64,000 bases of DNA, from the NCBI GenBank assembly GCA_003868215.1, contig QWDQ01000019.1, positions 186,001-250,000 of the forward strand, in the 5' to 3' direction. A model generated the notes under the pieces. It was not told where the DNA came from. It made no database searches and saw nothing but the letters and a program-made list of their open reading frames with translations. Below, piece by piece: positions 11,474-23,822 of the stretch (its first letter is position 1; each line of letters opens with the position of its first letter). The position numbers were made by a program, and so were the translations under genes. Source of the stretch: Pseudophaeomoniella oleicola (lineage: Eukaryota > Ascomycota > Eurotiomycetes > Phaeomoniellales > Phaeomoniellaceae).

Positions 11474-13276
11474 ATGGGCTTCGTCAACAACTTCAAGTCC
11501 GCTGAAAAGCAGGACACTCTACGTTTCGAGACCAAGCAGCTCCATGCAGGGTATTGCTCCAATATATACCCTTTTGTCTACTGCTTTCGAAAGGTCGCTG
11601 ACAAATTTGACTCAAAAGTTATGAGGGAGACGCCTATCGCGCTTGCTCTGTCCCCGTCTATTCAACAGCCGTATGTCTAGCTCGACCTATGCTTAGACAA
11701 AATACTCACTGCTACCCAGTCCTTCAAATTCAACAGTACCGGAGACGCTCAAGCTATTCATGAAGGTCGTCAATTCGGCCATGTGTACACACGGGTCCAC
11801 AATGTGTGTCCTACCCCGAATGAAAAAAGAAAATAGAAGCTTACCATTTCGACAGCCGACCGTCGATACTTTTGAACGTCGTATTGCCACCTTAGAAGGC
11901 GGTCGAGCAGCTGTTGCGGTGGCCTCGGGCTCTGCTGCAATCACCTTGGTTGCCATGGCACTATGCTCCCGAGGTGGAAACATTGTTTCGACGGCAAGTT
12001 TGTACAGCGGAACGTACCATCTTCTCCAAGATCAAATGCCCAGACTTGGTATTCAGAGCAAAATTGCTGGCGGTGATACTCCTGAGCAGATCCGCGCATT
12101 GATCGATGATGATACAAAATTCATATTTACCGAGACAGTCGGCAACCCGAATGGCCAAATCGCTGATATTGAAGCGCTTGCCCAAATTGCTCATGACGCT
12201 GGAGTTCCTCTTGTCGTAAGTTTTGCAAGGCAGTGAAATGATATTAATAAATGCAGAAAGGCTAACTTGAATAAGGTCGATAACACCTTCGGAGCCGGTG
12301 GTTTCTATTCTCAACCCATCTCTTTCGGTGCCGACATTGTCTTACACTCCGCGACCAAGTGGATTTGTGGTCATGGCACCACTATCGCTGGAGTCGTCGT
12401 TGATGGCTGTCGATTCGATTGGGGCCAACATGCAGCTCGGTATCCCCAGTTTCATCAGAGCCGCCCAGGAACCAAAACTGTCAACCACTGGGAAATGATG
12501 GGAATGGATGCGTTCAACACGTATCTAAAGTACGATATTCTTCGGGACTCGGGTGCTTGTTTGGCACCACATTCTGCACAGCAACTCCTGATTGGTATGG
12601 AGAGCTTGTCTCTTCGAGCTGAACGAATGGCTACCAACGCTTTGCAACTTGCTGAATGGCTGCAGGGCCATGGAATGGCCGCCTGGGTGTCCTATCCGGG
12701 CCTACAGAGCCATCCTTCACATGAAATGGCAAGAAAATACTTTCGTAGCGGCTACTGGGGCTCGGTTCTCACCTTCGGCGTTCGCGGAGGGATTGAGGGC
12801 TCACTCAAATTCATTGACCACCTCAAGTTGTTTACTCACACCGCTAACGTTGGTAAGTCACTAAGTTTCTCTCGGCTCTAGAACTCTGCCATGATGAGGA
12901 AACAACATAAGTGTTGTTACTGCATACTTTACTGACAAATTATACTTCTATAGGTGATTCCAAGAGCTTGGTCATCTCTCACTGGAATACGACACACAAC
13001 AGCCTCACTGAGGAGGAAAGGCTGAAATCAGGTGTTACCGCTGACCTCATTCGAGTATCTGTGGGGATTGAGCACATCGACGATCTGAAAGAAGACTTTG
13101 AACAGGCTTTCAATGCTGTGCGTGAGCATCAACTTGTGCAAGCTCAAATTCCATCAGACACACTTTCATCAACCGCCAAGGCACAAACTAGCAGCGGAGA
13201 GGTTGAGGAATTGCTCTACCCTATCGGAGCGATCTTATCTGAGAGACGTGTTTCTTTGGTCCAAGTCGAAGCTTGA
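11474..13276 (+). CDS. PLP-dependent cystathionine gamma-synthase / O-acetylhomoserine lyase family enzyme
   Basis: Six exons (11474-11550, 11619-11670, 11720-11803, 11856-12215, 12276-12852, 12954-13276) encode 490 residues. It belongs to the Cys/Met metabolism PLP family. The start has the family's FETKQLHAG, then [23 protein letters not shown], the PLP-contacting ASGSAAI, the DNTFGAGG cofactor motif and SATKW with the Schiff-base lysine at about residue 219. Family members use O-acetyl-homoserine for gamma-substitution. The methionine enzyme adds sulfide; specialised relatives make C-N or C-C bonds (LolC in loline, Fub7 in fusaric acid, CndF in citrinadin biosynthesis). Five introns, the first two bracketing a 52-nt exon, were needed to restore the family sequence. 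Clustering with FAS, NAS-like and P450 genes favours a specialised role over methionine synthesis, but the substrate cannot be read from the sequence. Confidence 0.9.
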
Positions 13277-14150
13277 TGTTACTATTCCATCATTATCTGC
13301 TGTACACACGTTCCAATTATAGTACCGAGAATTTTCCATATGACAATTCCACGTTCTTTGCTTCATCTGTATCCGTGTAAAACTCTCTTCTGATGTGATT
13401 GGGTCCTACCCAGAAGGTATTGGCTCACTAAATCTATACGCGACCATAGAGTCTGAACGATTACTTTAGATAGGGTCTAGACTATGTAGCCACATCAATC
13501 AAAAGCGTTCCATACCTTGTTCGAACTAACCATACGGGCAGTTCTTCTTGACTGAATAGCGAGTTCAGATAGACACCATATGGTTTCATATCCTCTAAAT
13601 CACTGCGTAACTAGAAGCACTCTTGCACATTCCCATTACTAAAAGTTATCGAAAGGAACAGAGGGACCATGACCTGATGACACGAGCCTAGAAGCTCAGC
13701 GTCAACCAGGGTCTAGAACACCTGAACCGACTGGGGATACTATAACCAACTCCTGTCTATGACGGTTGCTTAGAATAGAATGGTGGGAAGCTGTACCTGA
13801 TCCCAGAATCGACTTTTACCCGAGGACGATCGGCGAACTATATTACTAGCCCTACCAGGACCTCATCCAACTTGTCGTACGTGATCGTGCCACCAGGTCC
13901 ATTGAGCTTGTCTGGAATTCTATCAAGACCCATTCCCTCTCAGGTCCGAAAGACCCTCTAGCACGCTCGCTAAGATTCACACCGTAGGCACGATGGGGCT
14001 GAAAATTACGTGATATAACTTCAGGAACGCCGAGTACATCCAATTAGCTGGGTGTTGATGCTTGTGTTCAGCCTTCACTCGTATCATTGCTGGCAGCCTT
14101 GGACTCAAGCTCAACCTGCGTCTAGTCTGAAGAGAAAGAGAGAGAGATAT

Positions 14151-14234
14151 TCATTTAGCCTCATCAAGCTTGATACTGGATCACGTCAGTAGTCATTTAG
14201 TCTCATCAAACTTGATACTGGATCACGTCAGTGG
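14151..14234. repeat. 42-bp direct tandem repeat, two copies
   Basis: Copy 1 is 14151-14192 and copy 2 is 14193-14234. They begin with TCATTTAG and end with ATCACGTCAGT plus two bases, and 39 of 42 positions are identical. Each copy carries TCACGTCA, a CRE-like octamer. Function unknown. Confidence 0.85.
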
Positions 14235-15274
14235 TCAACCAGTACTATCATTTGAAACGTTACCATTCCAGGGGGCCGGCCCCCGACCTAGATACGCAGC
14301 GACGTTGTCTAAAGTTGTGTTTCAAACCAAGCCGATATCTTACTGGTCGCAATTTCTATCAATGATGATTTTCAACCACTGCCAGCATGTCACGAGGCTT
14401 TTGAGCTAGCACTGTCGCTCGTGAAATACAGAAACCCTGACTTCCGCTGTACTTCATCACGGCAGTCACATCTGGAAACCGCCACCATGTTGCATGCTTC
14501 TTGATACTTCCTAACGGGGAAATATGGCATTGATCCGTCTGCAAGCATTCCTGGATAACTTGAACAAACACCTTCATCCTTTGGACCTCGAACCCAAGCC
14601 CTTTCGCCGTGTTGACAACTTGCGTGAAACACGAAACGACGGCCTCCACCTTGAAGGATTCTTGGCCCGAGCTAGAACTGTTGGAGCCTGAGTGTCCTCT
14701 TATATTGCGAGGATGGTCTGAGCCGCGTATTCCTTCGGGGACACTACACGCAAACATCTCAGCATTGTCCTTGGGACGGTCCGTATCAATAACGAGTCTT
14801 CAGACATTTGGTGAAGGGAAACTTTTGATGCTTGTCATTCGATGACTTTTGGTGGGCAAGCTTCCGCTCTTCGTCCATATAAATAGTCGTTCCAGAGACA
14901 ACCTATCTAGTCGGCCTTGAGATGGTGTGAGCCATAAATGTACATTCAGCAGCACTCGATGCCATGACGGACTCTGCTCCGTATTCCATCGAGTTTCAGG
15001 TTCACAGTCTTATGACTGAATTCTGATTTAGAATGCATTGCCCAACCACTTTCCAGTGGTATGGGCCAGGATTCTATCCATTCTTCACATCGAGACTTGA
15101 GGCGGACTGTCAATGAGTGTCCGTATTTCGATGTATGCCTACTACTGGTCTCGTGCCTCAAGACATTCTACTTTAATAGACAGGGAAGGCGATCAATCAT
15201 GATAATATGACATCATGGCCACCCGACCCCCGGCCATGGGCTATTGTATTACCCATAGCACATTGGTGTGGTTA

Positions 15275-15290
15275 CATACTACGTAGTATG
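15275..15290. repeat. 16-bp perfect palindrome with core TACTACGTAGTA
   Basis: The sequence is CATACTACGTAGTATG. Shorter versions of the same palindrome recur at other intergenic places in the window (18549, 34522, 46804). Confidence 0.7.
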
Positions 15291-16252
15291 CGAATTGGGC
15301 GACTCAAACTCGAACAATCTCTCTAGCAAGCATCACGAAGCTATCTACTTACTATGCGCACCCCCATGGCAACAATTCAGTCTTTTGCTCCTGAGGCTTG
15401 CAGGTCCCCAACGACAATACGGCACCAAAGTGGCATTGTTGAAGCCACCAAGATCGGTGACCTTGAGCTCGCCTATTAAAGGCATTATGAAAGCTTCTGC
15501 ATCGTAGTGGGTGCCACTATGTACTCCTGTGGCGTTCAGATCAGCTTGAAGACGGATCCAGAAGTCTTCTAGAAGGTCACCCATTGCCATCCTTCCTTCT
15601 AGGTGCATATTATTGTCAGCACGCTATTGAACCGTCAAAGGTTGAAACGGCCCCCAATGGATCTTCGTACAAGGATCGTATTACCAAATCACAGCGGACA
15701 TGCTTGTTTCTGAGTGGCTGTTTCACGCTTGGCTGAGCTTTGGCAAGAAGGGGCAAAGGTAGTTCCTATTTTGGATTTCGCCAGTTGCTTATCCGAACTG
15801 CACCTTCGACCAGGGATGGGCTGGTCTTACAGCCTATCAGTCCCTCTGACCTTAGTGACAGATGTTGGATCTAGTCAAGCCACCGTCACATTCGACCAAC
15901 AATAGCGTACGATATACGGAAACACTTTTACCTATTATAGTAGTCTTCACGATCCGCTTACGCCATCTAAAATACATGCCGACTCATGCGAACCCCGCAT
16001 TTGGTAAGATGGAAAGAAAGGCTGATTCTGAGATGAGATCTTCGAAAACCAAGAATTCCGGAGGCTTTGAATAGTCCTAACCGAAAACGCTATCTCATGT
16101 ACTGTTCGCCTAGTGCACCAGGGATCTGACGAAAACGACTAATTAAGTATGCACCAACTTGACAGCGCAGGAGATAAGGATTGTATCGGCGTTCACGTAT
16201 AAACTACACAACGTAAGCCAAGGCAGCTTTTCAGAAAAGGCTGGGTCTTGCG

Positions 16253-16263
16253 TGGTGGTACCA
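16253..16263. promoter_or_regulatory. Candidate dyad variant TGGTG-G-TACCA
   Basis: Nine of ten arm bases match the TGGTG-N-CACCA dyad. It lies about 780 bp before the bHLH regulator start. Weak on its own; listed because of the pattern across the cluster. Confidence 0.25.
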
Positions 16264-17045
16264 TTCCTCGAGCACATCCGTACTAGTAACCAAGGGGCAA
16301 AGGTCTTCCAGTGGTTATAGCTTCGCTACATTTAGGTTTCTGCAGACCAATCAGTACCCTGTCTCTCGTTCAAGTGCTCGAGGTCCCTGCTCATGTCGTG
16401 CTCGGCGTATAGCGTGGAAGTACCCTTGGAAGCTTTGAATACACGTTTTCCAGAAGGAGTCGGTACCTTGCTGCATGATGCGCAAAAGCCCTGCGGGTGT
16501 AGGGCTCCTAACGTTTATTGCTTCCTTTGCTCTACACCCACTCCATCTTCATGCATGCCTCGAAGTCTGACCAAGATGCACCCGAAGGGGCCGTCCCATG
16601 CATGGCCTTCAGCAGTTCGCAGTGTATTCTAAAAATTGAGCTATTGCCCAACTCTGATCATTGATTGTATGTTGGACAATACTGAATATTGTCGGTAATT
16701 CGACGTGAAACACGGGCACCAACTCATCTAAAGAAAGGTACGAGGTCATTTGTGGCATCATGGTCGTCGATTGTGCTATTAGTGGATCGTCAGTATACGG
16801 TATACCTGACTGACACAGCTGAAGGATCTTCGAACCATCGCTATAATCATAGTCAACGAACATATTATATGCGCTTCTTCCCACAGCTTATATGCTTGAT
16901 CCATCCCTGGGGTTTGCCACGTTCATCTCGGGAACATACCGCCGAAGGGCAATAGTCGATCTCAGAAGGCTCTTACAGGATTTACATGCTCCCTGCCATC
17001 TCCGGTGGTTCCTCCGATATCCTCAATCACCATTGATCCGACAAT

Positions 17046-17869
17046 ATGTCTGGACAAGATGATTTTGACTGGGGATCTATGTTACAGAACTACAGTGCTG
17101 TCGATGGGTCTTTCGATAGTCAAAAGTTCGGTGTTGATCTCGCCACGATAGACTGGAATCTGGACTTATCGACCCCTTCGTCCTCAATAGGTGAGTTCTT
17201 CCGCTTCCAGCAGACAGAATGCCAGCATTGAGCGAACACTGACTCTGTCACTCAGAGACCCCCCTAACGTTAACGCCTACAGGAACTGAAGTGCTGTCAG
17301 AACCTGCTTTGATCGACAACTACTTTTCTCTGGTACAACTCCTTGGAGACGATAGTGACCAGAATCTCAGCCTGAGTCAAATTCCGAGTCTTAGTTCGGA
17401 CATTTCGAAATCTACAGACCTTCCCACGTTGGATTCGCCCGGGGATGATGATATCGACATGCAACAGTCGCCTAGGGCAAGGTCAATCAGATCATCTAGC
17501 AAACCGACTTCAGAGCCCAAGAACACGGGTACCCGGCAACCAACTGCGCGCCGTCGTACACACTATGCAGTGGAACAACGATACCGAGCAAACCTCAACC
17601 AAAAGATCCTGGCCCTGGCAGCTGTCATTCCAAGCCTGACAACCCGGTCTGAGAACGGAATGTGTGACCAGCTGGAGCTTGAAGGCTCATCGAAGGCCGG
17701 ACGCACCGGCAACAGGATCAACAAGTCCGCAGTGCTGTCTTCGGCTCTAGAGTACATACAGGAACTGGAGAAGAGATGTAAGGACAAGGAAGAGATCATC
17801 CAAAAGTTACAGGACAGCGCATTGGTGGCCGGGCGACATCTAGATGCGATGCATCGACTATCGCGATAA
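17046..17869 (+). CDS. bHLH transcription factor, SREBP-like basic region
   Basis: Two exons (17046-17190, 17283-17869) encode 243 residues. The C-terminal half has a basic helix-loop-helix domain (residues about 130-220): the basic region RRTHYAVEQRYRANLN has the tyrosine that marks SREBP-type factors, and helix 2 is RINKSAVLSSALEYIQELEKR followed by a short coiled coil. No membrane segments follow, so it is a soluble nuclear factor and not a membrane-anchored SREBP. The N-terminal part is acidic and serine-rich, which may act in activation. Its place between the PLP enzyme and the aminotransferase makes it the natural candidate for the pathway-specific regulator, but that is inference. The loop between the helices is long (about 30 residues), as in other small fungal bHLH proteins. 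Confidence 0.85.
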
Positions 17870-18989
17870 CCTCGGAGGTATCATGAACATGAGACTGTGC
17901 AGTTTCCGATATACATTCGCTTACTACAAAGGTTGCCTGGTGTTTAGGAGAGGCATTATTACTCTGGCTTTCTTGAGACCTCTGCAGTCGTATCAACTGC
18001 TTTTCTAACTCCTGAGAGCAGGAACTGTCGTTACATATATATACCTTGGTGTTTTTGAGGGCTTCTTTTTACTTGATGCATCTTCTTCGAGCTCATATGT
18101 AGCATTTACAAACGTACATAGCAACAATTTTCAAATTTGACCACTATTGATTTCTCAGAGCACGATGATGTTGCTGGTCAGGTGCCACCATGAGCCTCTT
18201 TTATTGTGCGGGAGGACAATGGACCGGGAATGGACTTCATGGAAACGAGGCATTCTTACTACGAGAGGCTACAGCCATTCATTCTCGAACGTTTCAATTT
18301 CTTTTTCTTTTCCTATCTTAGCCTGTACCTAGATAGGTTTTGTTCTGGGCTACTGTATTGGTATTGGTAGATTCGGATGCCGTTCAACAAGCCACTCAAA
18401 GCTTATACAACTGTCAATCGATTCATTCCGAGACCATTTAATTTAGCATCAGCAACAATTATGCAATTAGTTGTGGTCAGCTGACAAGAGACTAGGACTG
18501 TTACTACTTAAAGCCCAGGGACCCTTAGGTAGGAGCTAAGATGTACTGACTACGTAGTTTTACGATCAACTCATAGGTGCTCATAGCAGCCCGGCCGACT
18601 CGTATCTTCAAGAAAAAGGGCGAAGAACTCGGCCTCATTTAGGTATGAAGAGACTGGCGCCTTGCGTGTTCAACTCGTCAGGCCAAAGAGGGCGCAGGAA
18701 GCAGGATGGCCCCCACGAGCAACAGAACGGTAGAGATATATTCTCCTCTTTCGCAAAGGTTTGGCCCCCAAGATACACTGCCAATAAAAACAAACGTGTT
18801 AAGCGAAAAGGATGCATGAAGGTCATCAATACGGCACGCCAATCTCTACTTATACTAGTCACTTTGCGCGGATCGATCTTGCGATATGTTTCTATTCGCC
18901 TGCCATGAGATATGCTGCTCAGTCCTACCCAATTATCAATCTACGACAGACCCCTTGCAGAAAAGCTATGCTGTTTCAATATTACTAGC
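17870..18989. other. Convergent region between bHLH and aminotransferase genes
   Basis: No supported gene. It holds the 3' ends of both neighbours, an ACTACGTAGT palindrome at 18549-18558 and a near-consensus dyad at 18180. Confidence 0.5.
18180..18190. promoter_or_regulatory. Dyad variant AGGTG-C-CACCA
   Basis: Matches nine of ten arm bases of the cluster dyad. It sits downstream of the bHLH gene in a convergent region, so a promoter role is unlikely here; it may be a chance match. Confidence 0.2.
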
Positions 18990-20458
18990 TCATTGGGCAG
19001 CCTGCGCTCTGACGAGCGGAGCCGCTATTTCTGTTACGCTCGAAGACACGATCACACTGGAGTCCTTCCCAAGGATGGACGCTGTCCGTGTTGCATCTTC
19101 CAGAGTCAAATTCCCCACGCTCGCCACCGCTGACTCGACAGGCGAACACCACCCAAAAGTGTCACCTGAATTTCCCTTTTGGATGTCCAGCAGAGCCCTT
19201 GAGAGCCTCATCGTGCAGGTTTCTTGACCGTCTGCGCTGCCGACGGAGAAAGAGAATTTCTGGTTCTTGGATCTGCAAGTGATGGATCGCACGGGGACGA
19301 GTGCAGCTGCCGTCCCAGCCGCTGTGACCTCTGAGAAGGATTCGAGCTCTTCATATTTGATCTGGATGTCTGGGATTTAGCAAATACGCATTTCCTGCCG
19401 GAGAGGGGAACTCACACTTCTTTTCTCCACGGCCCATCCGAAATCTCTGGCCAGCTGTACACAGCAGTCACCAGTCACGCTATCAATGGCATTTTGGGTA
19501 TCTGGCATGACCATAACACGCGAATCCTTTCCATCAATCTTTGTGCTCTTGATACCGATGAAGGCGCTGGTAGAGAACTCGTCAATCTCAGTCCTTGTCT
19601 TGGAATCAAGATGCAGCGTGAGTCCAAAACCTTCCTGTCGTGCTTTGATCGCGTACTTAACGACAGGTGCATAATTGCCTCCGACTTTGGCGGAGCCAGT
19701 CCCCATTGGAGCCGCTCGGTCGAACTCCTCGACGATCACGGCGTCAAGTGCCATGGAGCCATGATATGCATTTATCGGCTGGACGAAGACACAAAATGTG
19801 TACTCGGCACATGGACCGAGACCGAACATCTCCCCGGATCCAAAAGCGATGGGTCGGATGTAGAGACTGGCTGGGCTATCATGAGGAGGTACAAAATCCA
19901 GATTTTTGCTGACTGCAAGACGGATGCTCTCAATGAACAGCGATTCCTCGATTTTGGGGATGATGACAAAGGAGCCGGAATGGTTGAAACGGTTCGCATG
20001 CTTCTCTGGTCGGAAGATGTTGACAGAGCCGTCCGCATGTCTGAACGCTAGGAATAACTTCAATTTCTGGGCACAACGTCCGATTTTGGAAACCAACCTT
20101 TCATACCTTCAAAGATCTGCTGGCCTGGATACCGTCAATGAGCCATCTGTACAAACGGAGATGGTGCAAACATACCGTAGTTAAGGCCCGGGCTCATTCC
20201 ATGGACTCGAAGGTAGGGGTCCTCGACGACCGCTGGGGCACTCCATTTCCCTTCGATCGGTGAATAGTAACATTCAACGTGGCATCGACCTACATAAGTA
20301 CACTAAGCAAAGTCGACGCTTCTGAGCTCAGAAGACCTACCACCAATGCCTCTCAGCGGCAATTTATTCCAGTCTGGCACTGCGTCAGTCATGGGCAGGA
20401 AGTGGTTGTTCTCAATATCCATACCTAATTTCTGCAAATCTGGTGTATTCTGTCCCAT
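18990..20458 (-). CDS. Branched-chain amino acid aminotransferase family (PLP fold type IV)
   Basis: Five exons on the minus strand (20341-20458, 20176-20289, 20098-20124, 19418-20047, 18990-19369) give 422 residues. Family marks in order are GQQIFEGMKAFRHADG, IFRPEKHANRFN, SLYIRPIAFG, the catalytic-lysine segment GSAKVGGNYAP (lysine near 206) and SFSEVTAAGTAAALVP with the phosphate-binding TAAG. Such enzymes swap amino and keto groups on Leu/Ile/Val or related substrates. The 27-nt exon 3 and the GTGTGA donor of the last intron were placed because they restore the family sequence. The C terminus runs about 40 residues past the usual FGWC end, which may be a real extension or a missed terminal intron. 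No clear mitochondrial presequence is present. Its position suggests a pathway role, for example making or removing a 2-keto group, but a general leucine role is possible. Confidence 0.88.
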
Positions 20459-21770
20459 GTTGAAGATCGATGCAGAGACGGTAATTAGCTGATTTCTAGA
20501 AACGAAGAGATATCAGAGAGCTCCTCAAATCGAAATTATTCGAAATCGAAAAAGACTAAAAGGGAGAGAGGCAAAACCAAGTATACATAAGCTCCATCAA
20601 CGACCATAAAGGTGAATGTACTGTATACTAACATAAAACGTTCCAATTTCTCTTCCTCTTTCCCCTCTCCCGAAACGTCCCTTCTTACAGTCATCAGTGG
20701 CACCGTCGGAACCACTAGTGCCCTCATCCTCATGACCTCCTGGTGGTGATGATGGTGACCACCACCACTTAGTACCTACCTACGGGTTCCTTAACCATGA
20801 CACACCGTGGTCCAATCGAGTGCATACCTTAGGTACCTAACGTGGTCACACCCTACTTAGGTAGGTAGGTAGGTAGTCTGTAGATGTGGCACCATACACA
20901 CCCTCAACCTCACGTCTTGCTTCATCGGGCTTAAATCCACAACGTTGTGGGAATACGTCCGAAGAGCCCGGAGGATGCGAGTACACTGTGTCACAGTAAT
21001 TATCTAATGTACAGTTTCGGGCAGATGGTAACAGAGGCTGATGTATTTACAATATTTAATGATTGGATATCTTACATACAAACGCTCCAAACCCACCGAG
21101 CTAAAAATAGATGGCTTTTTCGTTCAGCCTTATTCAAAACACCACATGAACCACCTCCACCCACTTTGTCAAAGGGTAATGCTAAGTATGTGCGTATGTA
21201 TCAGTAATATACATACATACCGAGTGAAGAATCAAGGTACCCATCACTTCTCATCCTTGCTTCTCGGAAACATTGGCGTCCAGGTCTCTCTAGGGAGGAT
21301 TGGACCTGCGAGCGAGAAAAGCTGAGATTTGTTCCTGCTGATTCGATCCCTCGTGGTGGTATCATTGTTGTGGGTCACATGTGTCAGGGAGAGGAAGGTA
21401 AGATAGGTATGGGATCAGGTAGGTGGCCGTGGGTGTTGGTACGATCAAGAGATGAGAATGATGGGGAGGAGGAAGGGATAGGATGGTACAATGCCTACTC
21501 AACTTCATGTCGAGTGTCAGTCAATACAGCGGATTCAAGTCAAGGTCATGTGTGATCATTGGTGAATGCTGCCACAGATAAGCCTTCTACTGTAGGTTGC
21601 TGCTGGCCTTCTTCCCTTGAAAAAGCACCTATAGAGCACCTCTCTACCTAGCACGCAGCAACATCTACATACCTACCTAACTTCTTTCTGTCTTTACTTC
21701 CTCTCAGAGACCTTTCCTCTCTGTTCTCTTCGTTCTTTTGATTCCCCTACTAGGTAATCCACAGCCAACA
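20459..21770. other. Divergent promoter region between aminotransferase and P450
   Basis: No supported gene. It holds a TAGG tetranucleotide tract (20858-20875), several ACCTACCT and GGTACC runs, and TGGTG/CACCA inverted repeats at 20753 and, in weaker form, at 20884-20894. Confidence 0.5.
20753..20764. promoter_or_regulatory. Dyad TGGTG-AC-CACCA, two-base spacer
   Basis: Both five-base arms are perfect but the spacer is two bases and not one. It lies 295 bp before the aminotransferase start within a G/T- and C/A-rich inverted stretch. Confidence 0.25.
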
Positions 21771-23499
21771 ATGTCCCTCTCTACCTATACTCCTTTTATC
21801 CTCGCAGTCGCCGTCCCCTTGCTATACGCACTCGGTCTCTGTATCTATCGGGTATACTTCCATCCTCTGGCGGACTATCCCGGCCCCTTTTTGGCAAAGG
21901 TCACGTCTGCGTACGCCGCATACCATGGCTGGAAGGGAGATATACCGTCGAATATGTACGAATGCCATCAGAAGTACGGGGAGAGGATTCGCTATGGGCC
22001 AAATACCGTTCTGTTTAATAGTGCTACAGGGCATCAAGGTATAGCAGAAATCTAAAACGTGCTGTCAGGACTTGCTAACAGGAATTGTAGATATCTATGG
22101 CCATGGCGCCAACGTGGTCAAGACGTTACAGTATACTGCTCTAGCTCACCGGACACCGAGTATCATGACTCTTCGCGACAAGGAAGCCCATGGCATCCGT
22201 CGACGTCTGATCTCACAGACACTTTCGGAATCAGCCATCAAGCAGCATGAACCGGCAATTCTAGAGTCAGTGAAGAAGCTGTGTGATAACCTGACGTCTG
22301 GTGCCTCGATGGCGAAGAACGTAACCGAATGGAGTCAGTTTTTCTTCTCCCATCTCTTTGGTTTTTCTGCCTGAGACCTACCACTGACAACAAGCTTTGC
22401 AGCTGACTATCTCTTCTTCGACATCATGTCCAAAGTGGCTTTTGGTCTGTCATTTAATCTTCTCGGAGACGCCACATACCGCTACCTCCCCAAAGCGATC
22501 CAAGATTCCAACCGCCGTCTGAGCGTGCTCGTCTGGAACACCGCTCTGAAAACGCTGCGGTGTGACAAATGGGTTTTCCCCGACGCCCTGAAGGGCAAGA
22601 TCCAATTCATCCTCTTCATCCAAGAGGTCGTCAAACGTGCACTGTCCCCCGTCGAAGGTAAGCTCGGTGGCCAAGCCACGAGTATCATCAACCGAAAATC
22701 CGTGTTTTCGAACCTCCAGAACGCCAAAGACCCGGAAACGGGATCCATCTTGACGACGAGACAGCTCAGCGCTGAATGCGCAGTGCTTATCGTCGCCGGC
22801 TCCGACACCTCATCCACCGCGCTCGTCGAGACGCTGTTCTATCTGACGCGCTACCCACACGCCTTGACCAGATGCATCGCCGAGATCCGCACCGCTTTTC
22901 CGACCGCAGACGACGTCCACCTCGGTCCCACGCTTTCCTCCTGCCGCTACCTGCGCGCCTGCATCGACGAAGCCATGCGCCTCTCTCCACCCGTCGGCGG
23001 CGCGCTGCTCCGCGAAGTCGGCAAGGGGGGCATGATGATCGACAACACACCCGTCCCCGCAGGGACATATGTCGGAACCGGAATCTACAGCCTACACCAC
23101 CATGCCGACTACTTCTCCAACCCTTTCACCTACCGCCCCGAACGCTTTCTCCAAAGCCCCCTTACCTCTTCTTCATCTCCTCCACCACTCCTAACCCGCA
23201 AATCCACCCTCTCAAACACCTCCCCCGCCCCCACCCTCGTCCCCTTCTCCATCGGCCCCCGCAGCTGCGTCGGCCGCGGCCTCGCGATCGCCGAAATCAT
23301 GCTCTGCCTGTCCTACATGTTCAGCAGGCTCGACCTCTCTTCCTCCTTCTCCTCTATTTCCAACCACGCGACTTTCTGTGAGACGGATGTGGTCGAAAGG
23401 GGGGTGCCGGGTGTCAGCGAGTTTGATTTGAGGGAGTGGATCACGAGCGTGAAGGGGGAGTTGAGAATCGGGTTTAAGGAGAGAGTGGTGTGTCAGTAA
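21771..23499 (+). CDS. Cytochrome P450 monooxygenase
   Basis: Three exons (21771-22038, 22091-22333, 22403-23499) encode 535 residues. An N-terminal hydrophobic segment (about residues 8-26) anchors it in the ER, followed by a proline hinge (HPLADYPGP). The I-helix oxygen-activation motif AGSDTSS, the K-helix ExxR (EAMR, about 360), the PERF segment and the heme-ligand loop FSIGPRSCVG with Cys near 459 are all present, so it should be active. It resembles fungal P450s of secondary metabolism such as the CYP3-clan and isotrichodermin hydroxylase types. The second intron uses a GTCAGT donor and was placed to join EWT-DYLFFD. A serine/proline-rich insert sits just before the heme loop. It is convergent with the ATP-grasp gene. 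Substrate unknown. Confidence 0.92.
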
Positions 23500-23783
23500 A
23501 TTGGTGAGTGGGTGGGAAGGAAGAAGAGGCGAGAAGGGAAGATTGAGAAAGGGGAAAGATAGGAATAGGTACCTAGGGATCTAACAGGTCCCGAAGAAAG
23601 AAACTGGGTCCATGGATGGAATCTTTGGAATTGTCTTTGTTTTTCAGGGGGCGAATTTTTTTTCTTAATTTTTCAATCAATCACTGTTTCTATACCTCTC
23701 CCAAAAAAATACATTCCCAATAGTTATATATAGACACTAGGTATAACGTTACATAGAATTTTACTATATCATTCCTCCTTCAC

Positions 23784-23822
<39 letters not shown>
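23784..23822. repeat. Compound microsatellite (CT)n(AC)n
   Basis: About ten CT units run directly into nine AC units. Confidence 0.9.

Larger units (their letters stand above)
13277..17045. other. Gene-poor 3.8 kb inside the cluster
   Basis: No gene could be supported. Open frames of 132 codons (14359-14757, -), 87 codons (15345-15608, -) and 91 codons (16609-16884, -) match nothing I know and do not join across good introns. The stretch contains a 42-bp tandem repeat, a 16-bp palindrome and a dyad variant near 16253. It may hold decayed genes, a long promoter of the bHLH gene, or a non-coding transcript. Confidence 0.4.

Noticed and set aside
22776-23381. 201-codon arginine-rich frame (+)
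   Set aside because: Shadow of the P450 I-helix to heme region in another frame; composition is typical of GC-rich shadows.
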